A stretch of 64,000 nt of DNA from Asparagopsis taxiformis (taxonomy: Eukaryota; Rhodophyta; Florideophyceae; Bonnemaisoniales; Bonnemaisoniaceae). The notes beneath the pieces are model-generated. The model did no database searches. It saw nothing but the letters and a program-made list of their open reading frames with translations, and was not told the DNA's origin. The stretch is from positions 1 through 64,000 of the forward strand of contig JALQPE010002318.1 in the NCBI GenBank assembly GCA_030407315.1, read 5' to 3'. A program made the position numbers and the translations under genes. Shown one piece after another: positions 1-10,032 of this stretch (position 1 is its first letter; every line of letters starts with the position of its first letter).

Positions 1-430
1 AAACCAAATAAAACTGGCAGAATTCCATAACGGGCTGTACACCTTCCACGAGGGTCATCCCCCCACGTGTAAACACAGCCCGAACGACGCGCAACACACC
101 ATCCAACTCCCCTCCGCCCTCACCCGCAACGTCATCCACCACCGACCGCCGCCCAATACCAGACACACCTGCTCAAAACACGCGGAGCAAGAAAAAGATC
201 CAATGGGACAGACCATGGAGGACCAAACCCAAGGCACCCCGCCCACACAAAACCAACATAAATCCCATCCATCCACCGTCGCTGCTCCCCCGAAAACATA
301 TCAAACCCCCTCCCCGCCACCACCGCAACCTATTCTCAGCGGCGTCGTCCCACCCCCACCCAACCTCCGCCAAAATCGCCACCAGACCCAAAACCGAACA
401 CCACACCACGACCGAAGACTCCAAAGAAAG
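1..430. other. C/A-rich low-complexity sequence
   Basis: The + strand is strongly C-rich with runs such as CCCCACCC. Every frame gives low-complexity Pro/His/Gln translations. It may be the decayed linker region upstream of the copia reverse transcriptase that follows. I see no gene that can be supported. Confidence 0.4.
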
Positions 431-434
431 CTAT

Positions 435-745
435 ACCCCTCACATGACGTACAGATACAAGCGCGATAATGACGACCAGATCATAGAACGGAAAGCTCGA
501 TGCGCCGTCCGCGGCGACATGATGCTCCCACACATCCATTTCGATCCTTCCACAACAGCCACATTTACAGCAGACAAGACCACTATACGACTCCTGCTCT
601 GCCACGCCTCAGCCCACAGTCTACCCATCGAGCACTTCGATATCACGTCAGCATACTCCACGAACCATTCACACACCCCACCCCAGTTTTCTGTCATACC
701 ACGCGGTGGTCTGCCCTGGTGGGGTCGTGTCAACATCCTATTGGA
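435..745 (+). pseudogene. Ty1/copia reverse-transcriptase fragment
   Basis: The reading frame from 444 contains the start of a copia-type reverse transcriptase: a YRYKRDNDD...KARCAVRGD block, then IRLLLCHASAH and HFDITSAY. This is the N-terminal portion of the family's RT domain ('kyKrD..G...kyKARlVarG...fDv.tAf'). After residue ~68 (about position 648) the similarity ends, so the catalytic YxDD box and everything downstream are missing. The residues expected just upstream of 444 lie in another frame, which shows an indel. This is a dead fragment. No copia LTR was identified with certainty. Confidence 0.7.
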
Positions 746-859
746 TGACCCTGGGTCGGGACTGACCAATAGAAACAGCCTCGCTGTATCTCGCCCAAGT
801 CAAGGGAATGGACCCACTGGGACAATTAAAGACCCCACAAGGGGCAAATTTTAACTAAG

Positions 860-1460
860 CTGACTCAGCTAACTTTACACTGTAACACTAACAGTTGGTG
901 ATCTCGCGGGCTCCCGCAGTCGCCATAATCAGGGATCTGATTGGTGCACCTAAGGATATTTATTCCTAACTGTCTACCTACCCTAACTGTTTACAGTAAC
1001 TTAGACTAGTATAAAACGCCTCTGGATTAGCCAGAGTGCTTAACCTTTTAGAGGTAACGTAAACTCACGTGGAATTTACGACTCCACTGAAACAGTGTTT
1101 GCATCGCTCTTTTCTATCCTTCTAGGACGAATTAGCTTTAGCTATACAGCTCGACGGGTTACGTCTTTCTGCTCCATCAATACGCACTCCGTGCGTGAGC
1201 ACCCCCAACCTTCACCCGGCATTACCGGAAGACCATTCGTGGTATACTCGCCATTGGCGGTTGACGCAAGATTCGCTTGCTCTACCACGCTACCGAAACT
1301 CGGGACACCTGTAGGGTGGTTTTGCCGCTTTGCGGATTTTCTACCTACTACATTGGTCTTCCGACCTAGAATCTTACCGACATCTTAGCCGACCGGCGAC
1401 ACACCGAAACCACTCAAGAAGAGTAAACTCGTCGTGAGACGTGAGCTCATTGAGCAAGAG
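860..1460 (+). promoter_or_regulatory. Probable 5' LTR and leader of the gypsy element
   Basis: This non-coding stretch precedes the gypsy gag frame. It contains a good TATA box (TATAAAA, 1010-1016) followed by a CT-rich segment, as expected for the U3/R part of an LTR. LTR edges cannot be fixed because the 3' end of the element is missing from the window and there is no second copy to align. No convincing tRNA primer-binding site was found. Reading frames in this stretch, for example 1095-1388, have no recognisable product. Confidence 0.45.
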
Positions 1461-1465
1461 TAGAA

Positions 1466-2477
1466 GTGATGCCATCGGACAAGTCTCCGGAACATTCTGA
1501 CTCCGAGTCAGACCCCATCGGGGGAGGTTCAACCCAAGAATTGGTCACTGAGGAAGGAGTCTTCCGACTTATGCATGAACATGCAGACAAGATTCTCAAT
1601 GATAAATTGAAAGAGATGCGCGACGAGATCAGCCAAGCTGTTGAGGACACCCTCGATGATAGACACGGCGATCTCGTCTCAACTCTCGTGGATAACACGA
1701 TTGATTTGCTTGCACCCAAGCTGAAAGCCATTTGCCACGAAGTGGTAGATGAGAAAGAAGTAGAAGTCTTCTCGGGGACGTGGAAGTCTATCCGTGTGGA
1801 TTTTCTACAACGGGTTATCCGGCTTGAGAAGAAGGTCACCGACCTACAAAGGAGAAGCTACGCTAGTTCTTCTTCCGATCATCAGCACCAAGGGCTGTGG
1901 AATCAACAAGACGGCACTGCCGAGAACAGCGTAGCTGTGGAAGCCGAGAAGCTCGACAAGGTCGTTGACGTCACCAGACGTTTTGTCGGATCGAGTGGAT
2001 TTACTCAGCGAGTCTCTCGCCCGTCCGGTACCAAGTACAAATCCCAACATGAGTGACCCAGTTTTCGGGTTCGATTCACCTTCGAATCCATTCGAAACAG
2101 AAGAAGGACCCCTGGAACCAGGCTTAACTCCTTTAAGAGCCCGCGAATCCGCGTTCGATCGTGTAGTATCCTACCGGTATTACCGGTTACAAGACAAGTC
2201 GTCATCGACAGAAGCTCCGAACGGAAAGAGTAGAAGTCTCTACAAGATAACGGAAAAGATCCGGAACTTCAATGCGTCCTTGACGCCGTTCGATGGAACG
2301 CAACCCATCGATATACTTCGATTCCTTGCGGAGTACCAAGATGCTTGTGACTCCTGCGGAGTATCAGAAGGAATAGCAACAAAGTTGCTACGTTATTTCC
2401 TTGAAGGAGATGCGCAACGATTCATCGCGTCCGAATCTCGGAAAAGGAAGTTGCTAAAAAAATGCACCAGCAGATAA
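1466..2477 (+). pseudogene. gag: gypsy Gag, N-terminal and capsid part (frameshifted)
   Basis: Two overlapping frames (1466-2056 and 1965-2477) together give a Gag-like protein. The first has a charged, coiled-coil-prone N-terminus (DKILNDKLKEMRDEISQAVED). The second has a Retrotrans_gag-like capsid: FDGTQPIDILRFLAEYQDAC, then ATKLLRYFLEGDAQRF. The homology continues in a third frame after 2462 (MHQQITWPQAVHALLSRY...IKQEPHEDEAEYADRL), so the 2477 stop is an artefact of a shift at the A7 run 2456-2462, where one additional A would restore the frame. The family assignment rests on these motifs and on the downstream pol. Confidence 0.7.
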
Positions 2478-3397
2478 CGTGGCCACAGGCCGTCCATGCT
2501 TTACTTTCTCGTTATGCAACGGATACAGTTTTGGCTGACGCCTACGACGCGGTCACGCGTATTAAACAAGAACCTCACGAAGATGAGGCAGAATACGCCG
2601 ATAGACTGCAAGAGGCCGCACTGTTGGTGTGCTAATGTTTTCTCTGAGAGAGACTTGGGAACTATTACCTCAAAGGGCTACGCCCGGGGGTAAAAGACAC
2701 CGTTAAGGTGACTGTTGGCCGAGACGGCGAAGACTTCCTTGCGGTACGCAATTTGGCTAAAGGACTCGGAGATTCCTTAAGAGCCACCACAGCCGACACG
2801 GCTAAGCCCAAGATGTACCCTAGTAGGGAGCTTGCCGAAAGGAAACGCAAAGCGTTATTAGCTACCATGGCTAATGAAGACCTCGGAATGAGGAGAGAAA
2901 TGTCTACGTCGCAGACGTTACAACCACTGACCGTGGGACCGAACGCGGAGACACCGCCGATGGAGGTACCGCCCCTCACAGAGGAACATGTGAGTCTTGC
3001 CGAATCCATGATTCCGAAGGGAGCGGTCAATTGGCGCTGCTCCGGATGCCGGCAACCCGGTCACATGCTGTACACATGCCCGTACCTCTCCCGTTCCGTG
3101 GGAATGTATTTCGCTTTCGCGAACTATGCATACCAGCAAGAGCCGGAACAAGTCATGCGCCGACAGCAACGGCAATTCGACAGGTTCAAGAAGAAGCAGG
3201 TCCCTGCTAAAACAGTTCTCCAACGGCAGAAACCGTTTCCGCGAATGGTCGCGTTTGCCGAGGACGACAACGTCGTTGAACAAACAAATCTGGCTTCCGG
3301 ATTGCACCGGAGTATTGGTCCTTCTCGTTCGGAAGAAACCGCAGTTGATGCTCTAGCATCTTCAGATGAAACGTCCGACACTTCGTCGGAAAACTAA
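2462..3397 (+). pseudogene. gag: gypsy Gag, C-terminal part with zinc knuckle
   Basis: This continues the capsid (ITWPQAVHALLSRYATDT...EYADRLQEAALLVC) and then crosses two small indels with stops near 2634-2660 before re-entering an open frame to 3397. It contains a canonical nucleocapsid zinc knuckle, CSGCRQPGHMLYTC (CX2CX4HX4C), at about 3040-3082. The tail is Ser/Asp/Glu-rich. The zinc knuckle would bind the element's RNA during packaging. The indels make this a decayed copy. Confidence 0.75.
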
Positions 3398-3411
3398 CCG
3401 GGGGGAGTGAG

Positions 3412-4379
3412 GTGTCGCGCTCCCGCCAGGAGGTGGAACAGCTTCGCTGTAGGGTGGACATCTCACCATCCACATCTCCACAGGGTGGAACGAAGAAACC
3501 AAATCGGTTGAACCGTCCTACCCAGACACCAACCGGGGATACCCTTATCCCCTCCCTCTCAGCCAAAGGCTGCATGTCTCTTGAAGGCAGCCCACTACGT
3601 GGTTTTAGGTTCGATCGGAATTTCCGAGACACTTCTAACGCCCATGCGTATGGTTATGGACCCGGTTCCGGTCCTTCGGTCGTCCAGGAATCAACCTTAC
3701 CAAAGGGATGGAAGGCCTATGCCGCGCAGACCGGGAATATCCCTCAACTGGCAGACGCCAATGGTAATCCTCTCAGGATAACGGGAAGAATCAAGCTGCT
3801 AATACAGCTAGGCCGAAAGCTTCTGGACGCAGAATTCTTTGTAGCCCCTAAGCTGGCAGTACCAGTTATCCTAGGAACAGGTATCATGAACTCGCATGTA
3901 GAGGCAATTCGATGCCGCGCTCAGCGCATTGATGTGCATGATGGTGGCTCGATAGCCATACTGCTTATGCAGAATGTGAGTAAAATGAACAACTCTTCTT
4001 CTTCTTGCTATATACATGATTCAAGCCCTTCGCAGGGTACTGACTTGGACCGCCAGTCCAACAGGATCCGGCTAGCAAGAGAAATCACCCTTCCCCCATG
4101 AGTCAAGTAACCGCATCGGTTGTCTGTGCTGGGGGCGGACTAAGCCTCCTCGAGGCGAAGGGAAAACTTTTCCACCGACAGCGGATCTCAATGCCGAACG
4201 GCATTGCCGAAATCATTCCTCGAACAGTCTTCACTGTTATTCTAACGAATTTGGGGTCAGCAGAGAGATACCTCCCGAAGGGGGCGGTTGTTGGTAGGCT
4301 CGTCGAGCACCCGGCACAGCCGATCGAAAGCTCCCCAGTGAGTTATCCTCTTCCGCTACAGACCGTATCATCAGTCTGA
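3412..4379 (+). pseudogene. gypsy protease region (degenerate)
   Basis: Frames 3412-4101 and 4098-4379 cover the segment between Gag and RT where the aspartic protease belongs. Motifs such as LLDAEFFVAPKLAVPVILGTGIM match the C-terminal strand of retropepsins ('...Flv.....dvILGmdfL'). The active-site Asp-Ser/Thr-Gly is not intact. The best candidate, in another frame near 3597-3640, reads VVLGSIGISETLLTP, where DSG has become GSIG. Protease activity is therefore not expected. The second frame (LFHRQRISMPNGIAEIIPRTVFTVILTNLG...LPKGAVVGRL) is the usual protease-RT spacer. Confidence 0.55.
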
Positions 4380-4438
4380 CCAACCCGGCGACGGGAACCA
4401 AGGAGAAAGAGAATCCGCAATGGCGGGAGGATGTATCC

Positions 4439-5308
4439 TTGGAACACCTTCAGCAACCGCAGTTGAAGGAGAAAATTATAGCGATGCTATCGCAGCATGA
4501 GTCCATGTGGGACGGGTCTCTTGGAGACATTAAAGCAACCGAGCATCGGATCGATGTAATCGAAGGAAGTCGACCTCGTCGACAGCAACCATACCGGATG
4601 GGACCCTTGAGAAGGGAGCTAGCAAGTAAGGAGATCATCTCCATGCTAGAGAAAGGGGTCATCGAACCCTCGAATTCTGAGTGGGCTAGCCCAGTTGTCT
4701 TGGTACCCAAGAAGGATGGTAAGCTACGCTTTTGCGTTGACTACCGCCGTCTCAACGATATCACAATATCGGACGCTTATCCGTTGCCTCGTATGGACGA
4801 TTGTATAGACTCCTTAGGAGATGCACGCGTGTTCACCACGCTCGACTGTAACTCGGGTTATTGGCAGATTCCCGTTGCCTCCGAGGATCGGGATAAGACG
4901 GCCTTTACGTCGCACCTTGGAACATATCGATTTAAACGATTGCCCTTCGGGCTGAAGAATGCGCCCGCCACGTTCCAACGTGCTATCGATATTATCTTAA
5001 GCAGCGTACGCTGGCAAACTTGTCTCATCTATCTTGACGACGTCATCGTCTTCTCACGGAGTGAGGAAGAACACCTTCATCAGGTGGATCAGGTACTCAC
5101 ACTGTTGAGGAAGGCAGGGGTAACCCTAAAACTGGCCAAGTGCCACTTCTTCGAAGCGAAGGTAGATTACCTTGGACATGTGGTTATGCCAGGTAAGCTA
5201 GCGGTCGCCCAAACGGCAACGGACGCTATTGCGAAAGCAACTTTTCCGACCACACCTACGCAAATGCGTTCTTTCCTCGGGAGCTGCGGGGTCTTCCGCG
5301 TTTCGTGA
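4439..5308 (+). pseudogene. pol: gypsy reverse transcriptase
   Basis: This open frame of 289 codons contains all core RT blocks: PVVLVPKKDGKLRFCVDYR, TTLDCNSGYWQIPV, the FKRLPFGLKNAPATFQR block, and the catalytic YLDDVIVFS. It also contains the LAKCHFFEAKVDYLGHVV block typical of Ty3/gypsy. The frame ends at 5308 because a single base is missing near 5300. The expected ...GVFRRFVKGYADISHPL continues in the next frame, which starts at 5305. The RT domain itself is intact, but the polyprotein is broken. Confidence 0.9.
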
Positions 5309-6703
5309 AGGGGTACGCCGATATCTCCCACCCCCTCAACGCGATGTTGACTAAGGAAAACCTACCGAGCTTCGGTTCAATTCCTCCAACAGAGGAACAA
5401 CGCCACGCGTTTGAACAACTCAAGGAATCCTTGGTGCAACCACCAATATTGGCTCTGTCAAGAGTGGGTAAACCCTACATCGTAGACACGGACGCTTCTG
5501 CGTATCAGATAGGGTGTGCGCTGTTGCAACAGCAGGATGACGACGACTATCGTCCTGTAGGATACTGGTCGCGGACCTTAACCAAACCCGAACGGGGATA
5601 TTCTCCGACAGAGCGCGAGTGTCTCGCTGTAGTATGGGCAGTCACTACCCTCAGACCATACCTTGAGCAAACAAAGTTTGTGGTACGATCCGATCATAAC
5701 GCGTTGCGTTGGTTGATGAACATCACCGACCCATCCGGGCGCCTTTGCCGTTGGCGACTCCGCCTTTTAGAGTTTGACTACACCATAGTCTATCGCCCCG
5801 GTAGGGTTCACCAAGTACCAGACGCGTTATCGCGTGTTGAAACAGAAGGGTTAGACCCACATCCAGTGGATGACGAAATTCCCACGCTCTTCGCGTATGA
5901 CCTTACCCAGGAAGTATCTGTTACAGAAGAGATGAACCCTTGGTTCTTTGATGTGCTCATCGCGTGGAAGTACACTGACAAATCCCTAACGGGAATAAAC
6001 CCAGCTGTCCTAACGACACACCCTCAGACAGAGGGTTCCGAACCGATAACACTCAACGAGTGGATTGAGGAGCAACGCTCTGATGACTTTTGTCAACAAG
6101 TATTGACAAGTCAGAAGCCTGACTCTCTCTTCTTTGAAGACGACCAAGGTGTCTTGCGACGTAAATCCAATCTGGACAATTCCCACCAAGTGGTTGTACC
6201 AAGAACACTCAGGCCCCGCCTGTTGAAGATGAGTCATCACGAAGTACTCGCGGGTCACCCCGGACAAAACCGTATGTATGAGACTATGCGTCTCTCGTAT
6301 TATTGGCCTGCCATGGCCGCGGATATAACCGCTACGGTTGAACGTTGTCAGGCTTGCGCCAAGAACCGCCTCAAGTTGCGTAGACACGCTAATACCTTGA
6401 AACTATTCCCAGCTTCAGCACCGCTGGAAGAAGTCTCCATAGACTTATTAGGCCCGTTGCCTAAAACAAAGAAGGGTAACCTTCACCTTTTAGTGATTAC
6501 CTGTCGCTTCACGAAGCTTACACAGGTTGTACCATTACGCAGTATCACTGCTTACCATGTGGCTGTTGCCTTCTGCACCCACTGGGTTTTCAAGTACGGT
6601 CCCCCTAGGACGTTGCTTTCCGATAATGGACCTCAGTTTGCTTCCAAACTTTTTCAGGCTGTTTGCCTGCAACTTGGAACAAAGAACTTGTTCACAACAA
6701 CCT
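5305..6703 (+). pseudogene. pol: gypsy RNase H and integrase (3' truncated)
   Basis: This is in the -1 frame relative to the RT. It carries RNase H (VDTDASAYQIGCALLQQ, TERECLAVVWAV, RSDHNALRWLM, VPDALSR), then the integrase HHCC zinc domain (HHEVLAGHPGQNRM...CQACAKN) and the first two catalytic Asp blocks (VSIDLLGPLPK; LLSDNGPQFASKLFQ). The third catalytic residue (Glu) and the C-terminal domain are absent. The frame runs into element A at about 6703 and acquires an unrelated tail to the stop at 6747. Confidence 0.9.
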
Positions 6704-6960
6704 CGTCTGTGTTCTCGGAAATGGACGCGGACGTCCACAACCTCTAGTACACCTAGTATTACTAGGCGGACGTCCATGTTCTCCAGTATTTTTGGATGTC
6801 CGCCTAGAGCCGGACGTCCATGTGGTCCAGTACGTCTAGTATTACTAGGACGACATTCATTTTTTCTAGTACCACGGATGTCCCCCTCGGGATGGACTTC
6901 CGCCATGTCTAGGTCCACCTAGGACGGGCGCCGGTTCAGAAATTCAAAAATTTCGAGCCC
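6704..6960 (+). repeat. Left terminal inverted repeat and subterminal GGACGTCC repeats of element A
   Basis: The terminus is followed by repeated CTAGTATTACTAGG and GGACGTCCAT motifs at roughly 60-90 bp intervals, many themselves palindromic. The same motif vocabulary (GGACGTCC, CTAGTATT, GTACTAGAGA) recurs at the right end between 26405 and 26717. Such subterminal motif clusters are the usual transposase-binding regions of CMC-superfamily elements. Confidence 0.65.
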
Positions 6961-7029
6961 AGAAATTTCTGCCGCCGTGCTCGACATGGATGTCCGCATC
7001 CATCACGGCGACCACTCTATTTTTCCTTG

Positions 7030-7990
7030 TCGGTCGACTCCAATTTCGTCTTTAATTTTTTTATCCTCTCGCTCACACCCCCTTCCAGTTGGTGCCCACC
7101 TCCCCCGTACTGTACCTCAAACACCCCCAATACCACTCTAGCACGCATTTTCAGCTACCTATCCCCGTTTCCACGGTGCACACCTCCATTCCATACCTAC
7201 TTTTCTGCTCTACCGTACAGATTTCGTATAACCAGTCCTCATACTACCTCAGAATAGGGAAAAACACCCCTATATCCTCGACCATGCTCTCCCCCATCAC
7301 CTTTGCAACGTATTGTTCTTCAATACCTCTCTCCTCTACCTCAACCCCTCTCCTTCGCCCTCTCCACAAACTTATCCTGCAGCTTACTCTTCGAAAACCT
7401 CTCACTCCCCATCCCGTACCCAACCTGCTCCACCCCTCCCTCCCTCAGCTGCTCCATGCCCCCCACGCCATCCACATCTTCGATACCGTATACAGCACCA
7501 CCACCGGCCCACGCTCCCGCTCCCCCGCCGTCTCCCCAGAAAGCCCCCGCTCTGAACCACATATGAACCCCCCACTTCGCACCCATCCTCTCACTCCCCT
7601 CCCTCCCCAAATACAATAACTCCCTTCTTCTCCATCACATCCCCACTCACCATAGCCAGAACAGACGCCACTCCCCTTCCCGCCTCTTTTTCACTTTCCT
7701 AAAAACCCCTTCCTCTCGGCGCCTTCAACCGCACCCTCCTACGGCCCCACCTAAACACCTCCTCCACTCTCACTACCCCAACACCCCGCAGCGTCTCCCC
7801 AATCCCCATAATATGCTCGTCGGCACTCCTCTCCGAATCACACTCCAATCTAAACCCGCACTCCGTACATTTCCACCTCCCCCTGTACCATCCATAGATT
7901 CCATCCCCCCACAGAACACATCCTCATACCACAGAACAATTTTCTTCCTCTCATACCTCATCCTTAAAACCTCCATCTGCTCCATGTAAA
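7030..7990. other. Pyrimidine-rich stretch without a supported gene
   Basis: Nearly 1 kb with an extreme strand bias: the + strand is C/T-rich, the - strand purine-rich. All frames give Pro/Ser/Leu-rich or Gly/Glu-rich low-complexity translations and none matches a family I know. It is probably subterminal non-coding DNA of element A. The remainder to ~8300 shows nothing recognisable. Confidence 0.4.
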
Positions 7991-8329
7991 TTTCGATGTA
8001 AATTTTTCTCCACTATGCAATCTCAAACATGTACGAGCTATAACTTTCCGCTTTGTCAACCCTGAATATTGGTACTCATGTATTCATAAAATAGGGCCAC
8101 CCACATCCCTATCCCGTTCTGCAAGCTTTACAAACCACCAGACGCATACTCCACAACTATACAACAAACACTACTCGCTATTTCAGACGACGCGGTACAC
8201 AAGTAGCGTAGTCTCAACCTTCCGTGCAGCCTTCCCTGATGCGTACAAGTGCGAAACACGTCTAGACTACTACTACTACTACGATATAGTATATCAGAAG
8301 TGACTGCGGGAATTTTCGGCACAGGAGAT

Positions 8330-9775
8330 GCTGGGTCACCAAATTGATTTTTCGGAAATTTTAGAATTTCTGGGCTGGCCAGCAGTGCAATCGAGCTGGA
8401 CATCCACCGGACGTCCATTTCAGGTTGGTCGTGAGAGAGTGGGGCGGGACCATGATGAAACAAGGACCAAGACCTGTCCCTGGCGTATTGAGCCTGAAAT
8501 CGACCCGTCGTGAGACGCGATTTTGGCTTACAGTTGGTGCTTATAGAAGCCAGTGATAGCCCCGATCGGGGCGGCGGCCGGTTCCGGCTTACAGTTGGTG
8601 CTTACAGACGCCAGTGATAGCCCCCGATCGGGGCGGCGGCTCCGGTTCCTGGGGCCGTTGTGGCCAAATTAGACACCCTGATTTGAATTAAAATTTGGGC
8701 TATTCTCAAAAACATGCACATGTGAACATGTTTTTGAGATGGGGGTGTGCCGTACGGCACAATCGACCCGCCAAATCGATGTTTTTGCAATATTTTTTTG
8801 TGCCCGAAATTTTAGAATTTCTGGGCTGGCCAGCAGTGCAATCGAGCTGGACATCCACCGGACGTCCATTTCAGGTTGGTCGTGAGAGAGTGAGGCGGGA
8901 CCATGATGGAACAAGGACCAAGACCTGTCCCTGACGTGTTGAGCCTGAAATCGACCCGTCGTTAGGCGCCATTTAGCCTTACAGTTAGTGCTTACAGAAG
9001 CCAGTGACAACCCCACTCGGGGCGGCGGCCGGTGCCTGGGGCCGTTGTGGCCAAATTAGACACCTTGATTAGAATTAAAATTTGGGCTATTCTCAAAAAC
9101 ATGCACATGTGAACATGTTTTTGAGATGGGGTGTGCCGTACGGCGGAATCGACCGCCCAAATCGATGTTTTTTTGCAATTTTTTGTGCCCGAAATTTTAG
9201 AATTTCTGGGCTGGCCAGCAATGCATCTGAGCTGGACATCCGCCAGACGTCCATTTCAGGTTAGTCGGTGCTGCCTACATCGACGCATTGCACAAACTAA
9301 GCAGGCGGGTTCACTACTAATACAAAGTGCACGGAATATGAGTAACGTGATGGGTGAGTAGTGTTTGTCGTGAAGGAATAAGGCGGGACCATGATGAAAC
9401 AGGGAAAAAGATGTCACCCTAGCATAACTTAGGCTTAAAGCCTGGAATCGAACCCTCGTAAGACGCGATTTTGGCTTACAGTTGGTGCTTACAGAAGCCA
9501 GTGATGGCCCCACTCGGGGCGGCGGCCGGTTCCTGGGGCCGTTGTGGCCAAATTAGACACCTTGATTTGAATTAAAATTTGGGCTATTCTCAAAACATGC
9601 ACATGTGAACATGTTTTTGAGATGGGGGTGTGCCGTACGGCACAATCGACCGCCCAAATCGATGTTTTTTGCAATATTTTTTTGTGCCCGAAATTGTAGA
9701 ATTTCTGGGCTGGCCAGCAATGCATCTGAGCTGGACATCCACCGGACGTCCATTTCAGGTTGATCGTGTATCGTG
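8330..9775 (+). repeat. Tandem array of a ~390-bp subterminal repeat of element A
   Basis: About 3.7 copies. Full units begin near 8679, 9066 and 9562 with ATTTGAATTAAAATTTGGGC. Each contains a stem-loop (CTCAAAAACATG / CATGTTTTTGAG), the palindrome GTGCCGTACGGCAC, and a TTCTGGGCTGGCCAGCA...GGACGTCCATTTC block. Unit spacing is 387 bp, then 496 bp. The longer unit carries ~110 extra bases (9265-9375). Single copies recur at 14337-14520 (same orientation) and 18302-18497 (inverted), next to the element's genes. Confidence 0.85.
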
Positions 9776-10032
9776 CACGTCCACACATTACCGGAAGCAA
9801 GTAGGCGATGAAGCACGTACAAACCCAATTGTTCTGCTATTTCTACCATAGACCATCGAGTCTAGAGATGTGAGGGAATCGTCCTGGAAATCATGCTCCA
9901 ACCCACGAGGGAATGGACAATCTAGTTTGAAAGCATGGAACGGAAGTACATTATACTAGGTTCATAGATTGAAAGTGATAAAGGAGATGATTATATTCTC
10001 GATAATTGTTTACCAAAGTAGTAGTTGTTAAG

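Larger units (their letters stand above)
860..6703 (+). mobile_element. Truncated Ty3/gypsy LTR retrotransposon
   Basis: The domain order is gag with CCHC zinc knuckle, protease region, reverse transcriptase, RNase H, integrase, which is diagnostic of Ty3/gypsy. Frames change at several points (~2456-2462, ~2635-2660, ~3400-3640, ~5290) and in-frame stops are present, so the copy is inactive. The element ends abruptly inside the integrase catalytic core at ~6703, where the inverted terminus of element A begins. The missing 3' portion (integrase Glu, C-terminus, 3' LTR) is not seen on the other side of element A. Confidence 0.85.

Noticed and set aside
1095..1388. 97-codon frame upstream of gypsy gag
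   Set aside because: It lies in the LTR/leader region, has no known domain and low coding-like content.
7089..7985. Frames at 7089-7619 (+) and 7341-7616, 7773-7985 (-) as genes
   Set aside because: Low-complexity translations from pyrimidine-rich DNA with no recognisable motif or start context.
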